NCBI GenBank assembly: GCA_963573305.1
Contig: OY754339.1
Coordinates: 73,517,376-73,581,375 of the forward strand
Origin: Pyrrhosoma nymphula
Lineage: Eukaryota > Arthropoda > Insecta > Odonata > Coenagrionidae
Direction of reading: 5' to 3'
Length of the DNA stretch: 64,000 bases
Positions 1 to 10,149 of this stretch are shown piece after piece. A program made the translations under genes and the position numbers. Under the pieces are notes generated by a model. That model was given only the letters and a program-made list of their open reading frames with translations. It was not told where the DNA came from and searched no databases. Numbering within the stretch: position 1 is the stretch's first letter; the number at the start of each line of letters is the position of its first letter.

Positions 1-1319
1 AAGAGGAAACTTCGCCATTTCTCCATAGTTAGACATCATTCCGAATATGCTGCCAGTATACGGGATCCTTAAATAAAGTAGGCGTGAATACCGAGCTAGA
101 ACACGCGCAGCGAAGATCGGAAATAAATGTGTCAAAGGTCGTCACTACAATTTCATGAGTGTTACATGCATTGCACTCTACTGCATTAACTGGGATGGGG
201 ATCGCTTTATCAGACACATTGGTTAACATAGTAATTTCCAAGCCGATGTATTTTCTCTGATGACGTCAAAAACATTTTACGTACCCCCCAAAACTAGGTA
301 AGAATAGATCGTGAGCATAAAATGAGGGAAATACGATTACATTTTTTTCATCCGACGATAAGATACCATAACAAGAGCAAATTAAGACTTCATAATTCGT
401 TCGTTTAAAGACAGGTTCCGAAGCTAATTAATTATTTTGCTTTCAAATGCTTTTCTATTCATTGTACAAAAAGTAATACTAACAGCACGTCTCGCATGCT
501 TCCAGTACAAGTCATACATATCCGTGCATGTTGCGAAATGCATTTACACTCGTAGTTTCTAGAATATTTGTAGCAGGAAGTGCTGTGTATGTTCGGTGAA
601 AACTCACACATCCTTGTAGTGACCGGAAGGGTACTATGTGTATCCGTCGAAGTAAATAAAGAAATTCGAGACCATACGCTTCAAGATTATCGAGAAATAT
701 GGCGGAAGGAAAGACTGACTGACCCCATTAGACCTGGGGGAGGAATTCCTCACATTTGCATCTCATACTCCTATGTCTTAGAGGTGCATACTCTAATACC
801 TCATCTTCTGCTACCCTTATATCACCAACAATTGTACGTATGAATTTATGTAAACTTTATCTCAAGAATGGCTCTAAGAAAACTGGCTCTAATACCTTGA
901 AGGTTGTCCCTACGAGAAATCAATTGGGTCACATCTGATCTTCCGGAAAGTTCAATGAGCCTAGAAATGATTTCCGAACAAAATCATAAACAAATACGGG
1001 GTATCAATGGAGACTTCGAGGTTAAGTAATTTATTTTATGACTTATAATTATACTGCCACATGAGCAGTAGCGGTATGCATGTATGTATATAATCATGCA
1101 TGCAAATATATATGCACAGTTTCACAGAAGTTCACAGAATAATCACCCATCGCGATAAAAATTATATAGAGCGCATTTATGCACGTAACATTTATATAGA
1201 AAACGACCCAAACGATTTTGGTGAGAGTTTTCAAAATTAATTTGATCAGCACGTGTGATTTCATCATGAAATCGCTTCAAGAAAAATTGCAATCCGATCA
1301 AATCTCGGTCACCAAAAAT
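1..1319. other. AT-rich stretch, no supported gene
   Basis: No feature could be supported here. A short minus-strand reading frame (241-29) contains two CxxC/CxC-like cysteine clusters, but it has no ATG at its start, no clear splice sites and no recognised relatives. Confidence 0.4.
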
Positions 1320-1324
1320 TGCAG

Positions 1325-1465
1325 ATGCATGCGACGGACGGAAAGGAAGACGAATGAGGAAGTGCTTGGTATTGTGCGCGAGAAGGAGAATCGGATACAT
1401 GGGCGGGATGAAGAGAGGTAGGACGCACGCCGAGATGAAGACAGAAATAGTGAGATTAGATCTGC
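1325..1465 (+). pseudogene. RTE-like LINE 3' coding fragment
   Basis: A short remnant of the C-terminal end of a non-LTR retrotransposon polyprotein. The plus strand reads TERKTNEEVL followed by GIVREKENRI. This matches the conserved region downstream of the reverse transcriptase in RTE-type LINEs, where 'T.K.NEEVL..V.E.R.L' is typical. After a frame change a second block reads GGMKRGRTHAEMK, which resembles the usual extreme C-terminus of these proteins and is also seen at 3395-3500. The middle of the conserved tail, including the usual 'GHVLR' block, is missing, so it is internally deleted. It is immediately followed by a different LINE end at 1570. Family assignment is from remembered motifs, not from a search. 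Confidence 0.5.
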
Positions 1466-1569
1466 GCCTGTAAAAATAGTCTTTTTTGAGCTCTGCGATC
1501 ACTCTAGACCCACCTTCTGTGCTTGTGAAACCATTACGAGCGTCTTTTGATCGAAATCTTATCTGCCAT

Positions 1570-1935
1570 GTTACACAGATGTTAAACGAATTAGGCTGGT
1601 AGCCGCTAGATACTCGGAGGCTGCGCGCTAGGCTTAGATTGCTTGAACAATTGAGAATAGATATCTTTAAGAGCGACACGGAGAACATCATATTAGAACC
1701 CCACTATATTTCCAGGTCCGACAGAAACGATAAATTAAGAGAGATATTTTTCCGAACGGATAGGTATGGGAATTCGTTTTTCCCCCGAACGATAAGGGAC
1801 TATAATAAATGCTAGGCGTAATTTCATTAGAGCGTGTCCATTTTATATGTAAACGGCTGGTGTCCTAACACCCCCCGCCACACGCCTATTGAGGCGGATT
1901 GCGGGGTAGTATGTAGATGTAGGTGTAGATTAGGA
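1570..1935 (+). mobile_element. 5'-truncated LINE 3' end, copy A
   Basis: Near-identical to parts of 14696-15258 and 45275-45722. It carries the last codons of a non-LTR reverse transcriptase ORF (frame matching VTQMLNELG...RLRLLEQLRIDIF in copy B, here with an in-frame stop where copy B has W). A 3' UTR follows with a two-part hairpin: outer stem 1873-1878 with 1901-1906, inner stem 1883-1887 with 1892-1896. The copy ends in a GTAGATGTAGGTGTAG tail. It is a dead-on-arrival copy produced by 5' truncation, as is normal for LINE insertion. Confidence 0.8.
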
Positions 1936-2157
1936 TGGAGCAGAAGGGGATACTGATTCGTCGTGAGAATTTCATCTAACTGGTTTGCTCCATTATAATA
2001 GTAGGTGCACCATGAGTCCCACAGAATGGCATTATGGAAGCATGTCAGAGGTCAATATCTTCATCTTATCTCCTCCATTTTTATATGCCTTCATTATATG
2101 TAATAAAAGTTGTAAGCAAATTTTAAAAGCAAAAGGGAATACTTTTCAACACTATTG

Positions 2158-2930
2158 TTAAGATGACCATTCGTCCTCCTTTAGGGAGGACAGTCCTTCT
2201 TTATTAAGTTCTGTCCTCCCTCGAAAAGTGTCCTCCTACATGTCCTCCTTTTCTATATATGAAGAATAATCAGTAAATCTCTGTATTTGCTCGATGCCAA
2301 GCCAAGAGATGGTCCGTTACACGTGAGTTGACGTATATGTGCTTAATATGACGATTCGTCAAGGCTCGGTAGGTATAGTGCGGCGAGACGCAATCAACAT
2401 GTTGAAATTGATCAAAGATGAGTGGAAATATTCAGCCATTTCAAACATTATAATATTTCATGTGAAAATTTATTTGTTCTTGTTTAATTTACGTTGTGCT
2501 GCCCTGGAACTAATACAGCAGTTGAAAGAGTTTTTTTTCAATTGCTAATGATTTTTTGGCAAGTGAAAAATCGAAATTGAATGTTGATACTCTAGCTGTA
2601 GCTCTTGCCGTAAAATTCAATATGAAAGATAATTTTTGTTTAGATATTTACAATATATTGTTATAAGATTCATTGATTAAATATATTCATTCCATGGAAA
2701 AGTACTCATTTAAATAATAATTTATATGTATGTAAGCATAATCACAATATAAACGGTCACAAATGTTTTTATTATAGATTTATTATATTATATGTAGTGT
2801 ATTATTGTTGAAATGAATGAAATGTTTATTTTATTTACGATATTTGTACTTTTTTATTTGAGTCCTCCTTTTCATTGTAAAAAAAATAATTTCTGTCCTC
2901 CTTTTCACAGTAAAAAAGTTGGCCACCTTA
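2158..2930 (+). mobile_element. hAT element remnant with transposase C-terminus
   Basis: The ends are degenerate inverted repeats: left TAAGATGACCA..., right ...TTGGCCACCTTA, which is TAAGGTGGCCAA when reversed. Both are followed inward by repeats of GTCCTCCTTTT. Inside, at about 2490-2670 on the plus strand, is the C-terminal dimerisation region of a hAT transposase. It reads AVERVFF, then after a one-base frameshift in a T run continues KLNVDTLAVALAVKFNMKDN. In intact hAT proteins this region reads approximately 'AVERVFS..ND.W....RN.L.V.TL'. The catalytic core is absent, so the element is an internally deleted, nonfunctional derivative. A clean target duplication could not be seen. Confidence 0.65.
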
Positions 2931-3389
2931 CGAGTATTGTAATAATTGAATGAGATTTGTAACGATATTTAAAAGAAACAATCGAAAAAGGTTGCTTTGA
3001 CAACAGCTAACTATTGCTACGAATGCGTTTCAAAGTTAAATATTGGACTGTGCATTAGTTACGTCTTTTTCTTTCGACAAACTCGGAAAAACGATGAAAA
3101 GTGTCCCCATTCCACGACACTACGATAATAGGTTTATTGGATAAGTCCATCTAAGTAAGGAAAGATACTGGAATAGCGGAACTGTAAGCCGATGTTAAGG
3201 TTGGGTACGCTTTGTATTATGAATCATGTGAAATTGCACGTAGTTCAGGAAGTAAATACCCGTAAATAACAAAAATTGACGAAATATAAGTTTATGGTCT
3301 TCTAACTTATAGCATAAAATTTTTCAAGGTAATTCAAGTTGTCTCGGCGACCACCAGTTTTTTGTACCTACTGCAGTTAACTGTGATAG

Positions 3390-3505
3390 AGGTGAGGAAG
3401 TTGGGTAAGCGGGGAAATGGAAGAAAGAGAATAAGCTTTATGGATGGGGTAAAGAAGGGTAGAACGTACGCTGAGATTAAGATAGACATTTTATTAGGGT
3501 ATTGA
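3390..3505 (+). pseudogene. RTE-like LINE extreme 3' coding fragment
   Basis: The plus strand reads GKRGNGRKRISFMDGVKKGR then TYAEIK. It resembles the C-terminal end of RTE-type LINE proteins (pattern 'GKR.RGRKR...D...GR.Y...K') and the related block at 1390-1460. It is only about 35 codons long, with no recognisable 5' part. Confidence 0.45.
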
Positions 3506-3509
3506 GACC

Positions 3510-4640
3510 TACTCCATCAAAATCATGAAGGGTTTTTCACTCTCTTCCATTCAAACATACTTTAATTCCCAGTTTACATTGCTAGATCTCTACGCTAGTG
3601 ACTCGAACTCTAGTAAGAATTTCGCCGTGCGAACGCTATGATAATAATTCCATATACCTCGCAATGTTGACTATCTACCTGTTACGTCATCATAAAAGCT
3701 GCCGCTGTCCCGCCATTTCCGAGCCTTTTCAAATGAGCTTAAAATTTACATTCAATTTTCTTGGAAACTAAGACTTTTTAATCCAAATAATTTGCGTGTA
3801 ATGAATAGGTTTATGGTGGGGCACCATTCGCAGTTAATGAATTCTGTTTTCTTTGATGAAGGAAACTACCCTATTCAGCGCCAACCCTAGTAAACTTGTT
3901 TACCACGCTAGAGTTACTAGGTTTGAATGATGGTTACCGGCATTTGAAATGCGTGTGGACGTAAGTTGATTAGAATCGTGGTTGAAATACGAGTTAATAA
4001 AATGGAGGGTCAAGCAGAAAGGCTGAATAGGGAACTGGCACTATACACTGAATAGGGAAATGGAAGTTTTCCTGGACTAATACGGCCAGCGAGTCCATTC
4101 CAAGGAAGATTAATTGATTAAATTAGCATTCTGGACAGATATGAAATATGAATACCGCTCAGTACCAAGGAGGTTAGAAAAAAAATGGAGGCGACATTCT
4201 GCTTAATTCTTGAAGCCAACTTCGCCATTACAGTCGGCACAGTTGATACCTTACTCTCTGGATTACGTTTCAAGCGGTCGCGTTTGATATTCCTCAAATC
4301 TAAGTTAAAAACCACAGGCAAGGCAATGCTTTGTGACTGGTTTGGCTACACCTACTCGGCACAAAATCCTTCCCAAGCACCCCTATTTTTGCTTCACTTT
4401 CTCCCATGAGCGTTCACGGTCATGCCTCCTCCATTTCATTGTAACCTCCTTGCTCCGTACTGATGCAGGCGCGGGGGTAGCTTCAGTTGTTTTTTTAGTG
4501 ATTCCTTACTCGTCATCAGAGGTCACCAGCATCTCTACTACCGTTAACTGGAAATAGTGAAACGAAAATAAGTTAGAGAAGACATTTTGTCCATCATTCA
4601 ATCATTAGTAATGTAAACGGAACATAACCGGTAGATTACC
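3510..4640. other. Unassigned sequence
   Basis: No coding region, RNA gene or clear repeat was recognised. Short overlapping open frames at 4118-4557 on both strands look like chance frames; none has a recognisable motif. Confidence 0.4.
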
Positions 4641-5062
4641 CCAACAATAACTGTGAGCCGCCAAAGAGGATGACCGGTAATCGCTTCTCTCATTGGAGGA
4701 GTCGCAACGCGTCGCCGTCTGCATTGATGACGTCACTCCAGCCTGACATCTTGGGGTAAACCATAGAGCACGTCATCGGATCGGCTCTCCTCAGGTGAAA
4801 GAAAGAAGGAAGGAATGAAATCCTCCAACCGACCTCAATCCATTCCTTCCTCTTTTGAATGCATGACTCACTCGTGTGTGAATAGAGTGGTCACTTTCTT
4901 CCCCCGAACCGCTCACTTTCTCCCTAGAGAGAGAGAGAGAGAGAGGAGGATGTCGAAAATTTCGCGGCAACGCCACAGCGAATGCGGAGATCCGGTTAAG
5001 GGGGGGAATATCGATATGAGAGCGCGTGAACGTTGGGTTTCTCCAACCGTGCAACGCAGGAG
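4640..5062. promoter_or_regulatory. GC-richer region with CRE-like palindrome
   Basis: This block is richer in CpG than its surroundings. It contains a full cAMP-response-type palindrome TGACGTCA at 4728-4735 and a GA microsatellite at about 4926-4946. Long overlapping open frames occur on both strands (4815-5084 plus, 5087-4791 minus), as expected from GC-rich sequence, and neither has a recognised domain. It could be a promoter or first-exon region, but no transcription start or splice signal decides this. Confidence 0.25.
4926..4946. repeat. GA dinucleotide microsatellite
   Basis: An uninterrupted run of about ten GA units, seen directly. Confidence 0.9.
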
Positions 5063-5073
5063 AACGCTCAGGG

Positions 5074-5535
5074 CAAGGGTCTGACACTCACATTACTCCA
5101 ATGGTTATACATTGCAACCAGAGCACTCTAGCGGTCAGGCGCAATTACCTAATTATTTCTCAGGGGAAACTTAATAAGGTAATGGTATAATCAATTATTC
5201 ATCCTGAAAAATTCTGGAACCAGATTGCAGCGCAATAATGCCGTCCAGTCTTTCTCTTGGCGTTTTCGCAGTGTACTTTCCCGGCCATCTTCTTTGTTTA
5301 CTTACGGTTGCGATGGCGATGTCTCGTGTGGTCCCAGGCGTATTTTAAATGCACGCTGATAAACGTCTTACAGCAAATTGAGTAATTTTTGCATTTAATC
5401 ACAAAAAATAAAAGATTTATGGCAAGACCAAACAATCTTTATCTTTTTCACGCATACTTATTTTTCCATTTGCGCCTGAAACAATTGGCGCTAGTAGTAA
5501 TCCATACGAGATATTGCAATTCCGTCAGACCCTTG
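5074..5535. mobile_element. Nonautonomous hAT-like element, copy 1
   Basis: The 462-bp element starts CAAGGGTCTGAC and ends GTCAGACCCTTG, a perfect 12-bp inverted repeat. It is flanked on both sides by GCTCAGGG (5066-5073 and 5536-5543), an exact 8-bp target duplication. That length is typical of hAT-superfamily insertion. It has no coding capacity. A second copy with a different target duplication lies at 6130-6659, which proves independent insertion rather than segmental duplication. Confidence 0.88.
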
Positions 5536-6129
5536 GCTCAGGGTATACACCGATTCAAGGAATAACACAACATGAAGATTGAACGAAACTCAATATTAAA
5601 AATATCTACCAGTGAACAACGCTTTCATTCCTATACCCGCTTTTTAGTATTCCCGGTTCTGAATGGACTTTAAAATGCCTCAACGATTAACGAAACGACG
5701 AAACCATTATCAACGAAAACAGCGAACAGTCAACAAAAGTGTTCAGTGTTCAGTTGAACAGTGTTCCAAACATTTAACTAAATTGGATTTAATGTTGCTC
5801 CCGCATAGGTATGTACAACAGGTTCCAAGGTGTTTCAAGATTGCAATAATTGTATAATTTCTTGGAGGTGAAATAGAATACGTGAATTCAAGCTTTTTTT
5901 GTCTGATAGACATCGGGTTGCATCTCCTCACCATTGTGCTATGGCAACGCTAACATTTTGATTCAGCACACATTGCAGATGCCGAATGAAAACTCTGAAT
6001 AAATTCTGACCTGTTGTACCGATGGAAGAGATCTGAACCTTGTCTCTCATTGGTACTCAATAAGAAATGCATTTCCCCCTACAATATTGTTAGTGGCTCA
6101 TACGTATAGCAGTAGCTTACTATCGGGAT

Positions 6130-6659
6130 CAAGGGTCTGACACTCACATTACTCCAATGGTTATATTTTTCACCCAGAGCACTCTAGCGGTCAGGTGCTA
6201 ACTATCAGCGCAACAGCGCGACAGGTATACTCTTTAATTGAATATCTGGCAGATTTAAGTAGGAGTTTTACCTATTTATTTCTCAGGGAAAACTTAAAAA
6301 GGTAATTTTATAATCAATTATGCATCCTGAAAAGATTCTGAAATCAGATTGCAGCGCAATAATGCCGTCCAGTCCATCTATTGGCGTTTTCGCAGTGTAC
6401 TTTCTCGGCCATCTTCTTTGTTTACTTAACGGTTGCGATGGCGATGTCTCGTGTGGTCCCAGGCGTATTTTAAATTTACGCTGATAAACGTCTTACAACA
6501 AAAGGAAAAATTACTGCATTTTTCACAACAAATAAAAGATTTATGGCAAAAACATACAATCTTTATGTTTTTCACGCATACTTATTTTTCCATTTGCGCC
6601 TGAAACAATTGGCGCTAGTAGTAATCCATACGAGATATCGAAATTCCATCAGACCCTTG
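6130..6659. mobile_element. Nonautonomous hAT-like element, copy 2
   Basis: The same family as 5074-5535 and in the same orientation. It starts CAAGGGTCTGAC and ends TCAGACCCTTG, and is flanked by ATCGGGAT (6122-6129 and 6660-6667). At 530 bp it is longer than copy 1 because of about 60 extra bases near 6203-6270. The two copies remain clearly alignable over the rest of their length. No ORF. Confidence 0.88.
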
Positions 6660-7277
6660 ATCGGGATGGCACCCGAGTGATTTGGCGTAGTCAAGGCAAC
6701 TGCAGAATGTGCCATAGAGTGTTCCGCATTGTGTTGATAGTATGAGCCTTTTCGAGAACACTGCTGCCGAGCGTGCGTTCCGTATAATCGCTTCTAGGAC
6801 ACGTGGGCGACAGCTACCAAGACCGCACTAAATATAAGTAAGGTACTTAAAGGACTAAAATTCGCATTTTATAAGATTCCTGGGTGTGCAGATAAGTGTA
6901 CGGCATAGCACTGTGTTAATTTCTCCGCTGACATTGGCAACATTGCACATCCGGAGACGTAAATAGGAAACGAACCCCCATAAGAGCCCATAATAATATA
7001 ATATAAGTTTTTTTTATTTATTTCCACAACAATTCAACAAAAACAATGATTTCATAAATTTTAGGAAGCTTTAGGTAGCCTCTAAGAAAAACTGAGCTGA
7101 GGCTACCTTCACAGTAATGCATATCTGCATATATCCATAAAGAACAATAAAATTTTTAAATTTATAAACTCTAAAAAAAAAACTAATATTATACAAATTC
7201 ACGATGATCGAAATAGGATGAATATAATAGTACAAGAACAATGCACATGAACTTCACACAATAATATTAAAGAAATA

Positions 7278-8902
7278 GGTAAAGGTGAGCTTTCGTCCCG
7301 CCAGCGTTTTCGCGAATTTCACCCACTTACAATAGAGATATCGGAACCAAATTCACATCACTTATAAAGCAAACCTTGCGCATTTGTAAAATACTTTCAA
7401 CACAACAATGCATCAACTACTTTAGGAATGGGAAACTTTCAAACCTGAGAAGTGCGTTTTTTCCTCTCCGCCATCTTGTGAAAAAATGCCGTTTCCTCTT
7501 ATCCACTGTACGTGGCGCAGCGATCGAGCAGTTGGTTCTCTAGCATATGCACACCTCTCCTACACTATTTCTTCCCGCCTTCCACTCAAACTCGCCTCGC
7601 AACAGCCATTTAATACAATGCAATTCCATTCATTCCACCGCAGTAAACATTGCACATTTCACTTCAAATGAAGGATTTACACTTCCTTTTCACTCGCATT
7701 CATTCCAGTGCACTAATAACATTTCACGTATCACTTTAAATGGAGGATTACGAGTTCCCGCAGCGAACAAACACCCGTGCCTTTCAAGGAATTCCAAGCC
7801 TGACACCGCCGAAACGAAAGTCTGGATCGCAGACATTGGTGTGTGCGTACACGATTGACAACTCATGGCGACCGTACACCACACATGCAAGAAAATGATT
7901 AACTCCAACAAGCTTCTCAACTCTCGTTGGCGAATGAATACCGGTTGACTTTTCAACAATCAACTTCCAATTATTGACAGTTAATTTCCCCCTTCCACAC
8001 TACCCGAGAGAACTCCGTCAACAATACTATTTACTTAGGCTCTAACAAAAGCCCACTTATAATAACCTTGTCATCTGACGAAAATAATACGCAGAATAAC
8101 ATTTTAGCCTTCTACTAATGCCCACGAATAATCACCAATGAACGAGAGGGATTCTATTCTTAAAATAATACGCAGAATAACATTTTAGCCTTCTATCTAT
8201 GCGCACCGAAAATCACCAATAAGCGTGAGGGATTCTATTCATAAAATAATACGCAGAATAACATTTTAGCCTTCTACCAATGCCCACCAATAATCAGCAA
8301 TGAGCGAGAGGGATTCTATTCTTAAAATAATACGCCCCCCAAGTTTATTGGAGGGGTGGGTTCAGGGCAAAGGAATGGAAGGGAAATTCGTTTTTCGGTT
8401 TGACAAAACACGGAAATGCAGTACAAATCAGCATTTTGAAATTTCCTCCACTCCCAGAAATGCCCATTACCACTTTACCATTCCCGCGAAAACTGCGTTT
8501 TTCGCTGTATTAATTCACGAAAATGCGATTTTCACTCTTGAAAATGGCCAAATCGGGCCCGCGTACCGTCCCACCCTAGCACCCCTGTTTCACTCCATAG
8601 GCCCGTAAGCTTGTTGGGGGGGTGGGGTATAGGAATATAATAGAAGTGAAATTAGTCTTATCCCTCTACCGGTTGTTCGTGAAAACCTCCAAATATGGCG
8701 TCGAAAACGGACGAAAAAGTCGAAAAATTGGTCATTTTCAAACGTCTATATCTCAAAAACTACTACACAAACGGGTATGATTCTCACATTTTTACAAATG
8801 CGCAACCTTCCTCTACTCATAGGTATCACATTAAATATCGTAAGTTTCCTAGGTTTTTCAAAAAAAAATGTTGACCGTGCGGGACGAAAGCTCACCTTTA
8901 CC
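7278..8902. mobile_element. 1.6-kb TIR element with 8-bp target duplication
   Basis: A 24-bp perfect terminal inverted repeat marks both ends. The left copy (7278-7301) starts GGTAAAGGTGAGC, and the right copy (8879-8902) is its exact reverse complement. The flanks are AAGAAATA at 7270-7277 and 8903-8910, an exact 8-bp target duplication. Inside are three units of an 81-bp tandem repeat (8081-8332) and only short open frames with no transposase motif, so it is nonautonomous. Target duplication length suggests hAT, although the GGTAAAGG end is not one I recognise. A lone left end of a related element lies at 9650. Confidence 0.85.
8081..8332. repeat. 81-bp tandem repeat, about three units
   Basis: The anchor AAAATAATACGCAGAATAAC begins at 8081, 8162 and 8243, with a partial fourth at 8324, giving a constant 81-bp period. 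Units differ by scattered substitutions. The array lies wholly inside the 7278-8902 element. Confidence 0.9.
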
Positions 8903-8910
8903 AAGAAATA

Positions 8911-9649
8911 ATCTACATTGGGCTGAGAAAGTAGCCATTCCACTGCCATTTGAAGGAATTTAGTTTTGATATTAACCTTTATATTCACTGTCATCAAATT
9001 GTACACTTTAGGTTGCATGTAGAAAAACATCTTTTAAAGAGAGTTTTATTCGGTTTAAGTAACGGGACAAGGTGTTTATTTCGTAGATTATTAAGCGTTC
9101 TTTGCAAAGGTTTAATTTTTCAACTACAGCTGTGGGACGCTCTCCAGGTGGACGTGAGCGTCGCCATACCATCATGGTACGAAAGGAGTCGCGACCGCAC
9201 GATGTCCATTGGGCAAGAAACACGTGAGATTACATCCCCCGTAACACCTCCCGAAGTTAAACGCCCAATTCAAAACTCACACATCCCCTTGTAAATATAA
9301 CTACTGCAATCGGCATACGTCAGGAGTCGACCCAAGAGTCTTCCTGGGCGAGAAACACACCACTCCCATGCGCCCGCTCCCACGCCAAACTTCACATACC
9401 TTCGCCTTCCCTATTCTTCTTCTGAGACCGTTTACAAACTCGACATTTCCAAAAAAAATGGGTGTTGGCTCGTGGACGTTGGTGCGTAAGTGGAACTTCT
9501 GTACTACGTAATTTAAAGCGTTCATTGTAGACCCATTCGTTTAATGAGCAGTAAATCCAAGCATTCGCTCTCCTCACATCTCGTTTGTGGAATCTGGGTG
9601 GGATAATTTTATTGAATTAGGTACACGTACAGAAGACGTAATGAATTTG
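8911..9649. other. Unassigned sequence
   Basis: Several overlapping short open frames on both strands have no recognised motifs. No gene supported. Confidence 0.35.
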
Positions 9650-9735
9650 GGTAAAGGCGAACTTTCGTCACGCCCGCGCAAACGTGATTTTCACCCACTT
9701 TCAACAGACGTATCACCACCAAACTCGCCACCAAA
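9650..9735 (+). mobile_element. Solo left end related to the 7278-8902 element
   Basis: It begins GGTAAAGGCGAACTTTCGTC and stays alignable with the first ~80 bases of the 7278 element, including the shared block TTTCACCCACTT. No matching right end was found downstream, so it is a truncated copy or a diverged element whose other end is unrecognisable. Confidence 0.6.
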
Positions 9736-10149
9736 GTTGATTTTTGTATCGTATTATATTATTGCATTTAATATTTTAAATGTACACCACAAATGTTAAC
9801 TACATGTATACAATTAAGTATCAAGATTACTTGAAATAACAGACATTTTCTCAATAGTTCACTCCAATATCGTTTCTTCAATTTAATTTCTCGTTAAGTT
9901 GTTTATAGCAACCACAGAAATCAAAAACAAACAACTGCTTATTCATTTTAAAAACATTGTCTTGGGCTAGAATCTACGGTACAAAAGAAATATTGTTGCT
10001 TTAAATAAACTATGAAACAATTAATCTTAATTAAGCGCCGAAAATCAAGATAAGATGTTTTTACTCCCCATCAAGCGAACGAGTTTATAATTGTATATGA
10101 TTGTGAAGTGTTGGTCCAATAAAATTCAATTTTTCATCCCCAACACTTC

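Noticed and set aside
29..241. 70-codon minus-strand frame with cysteine clusters
   Set aside because: It begins at TTG, not ATG, has no convincing splice site, and its motif is not recognised.
1143..1691. 182-codon minus-strand open frame
   Set aside because: It runs antisense across two LINE fragments; the plus-strand reading matches known LINE motifs and this one does not.
8081..8332. CRISPR-like array
   Set aside because: The 81-bp units are repeated in full with no constant-repeat/variable-spacer pattern; it is a tandem repeat within a transposon in eukaryotic DNA.
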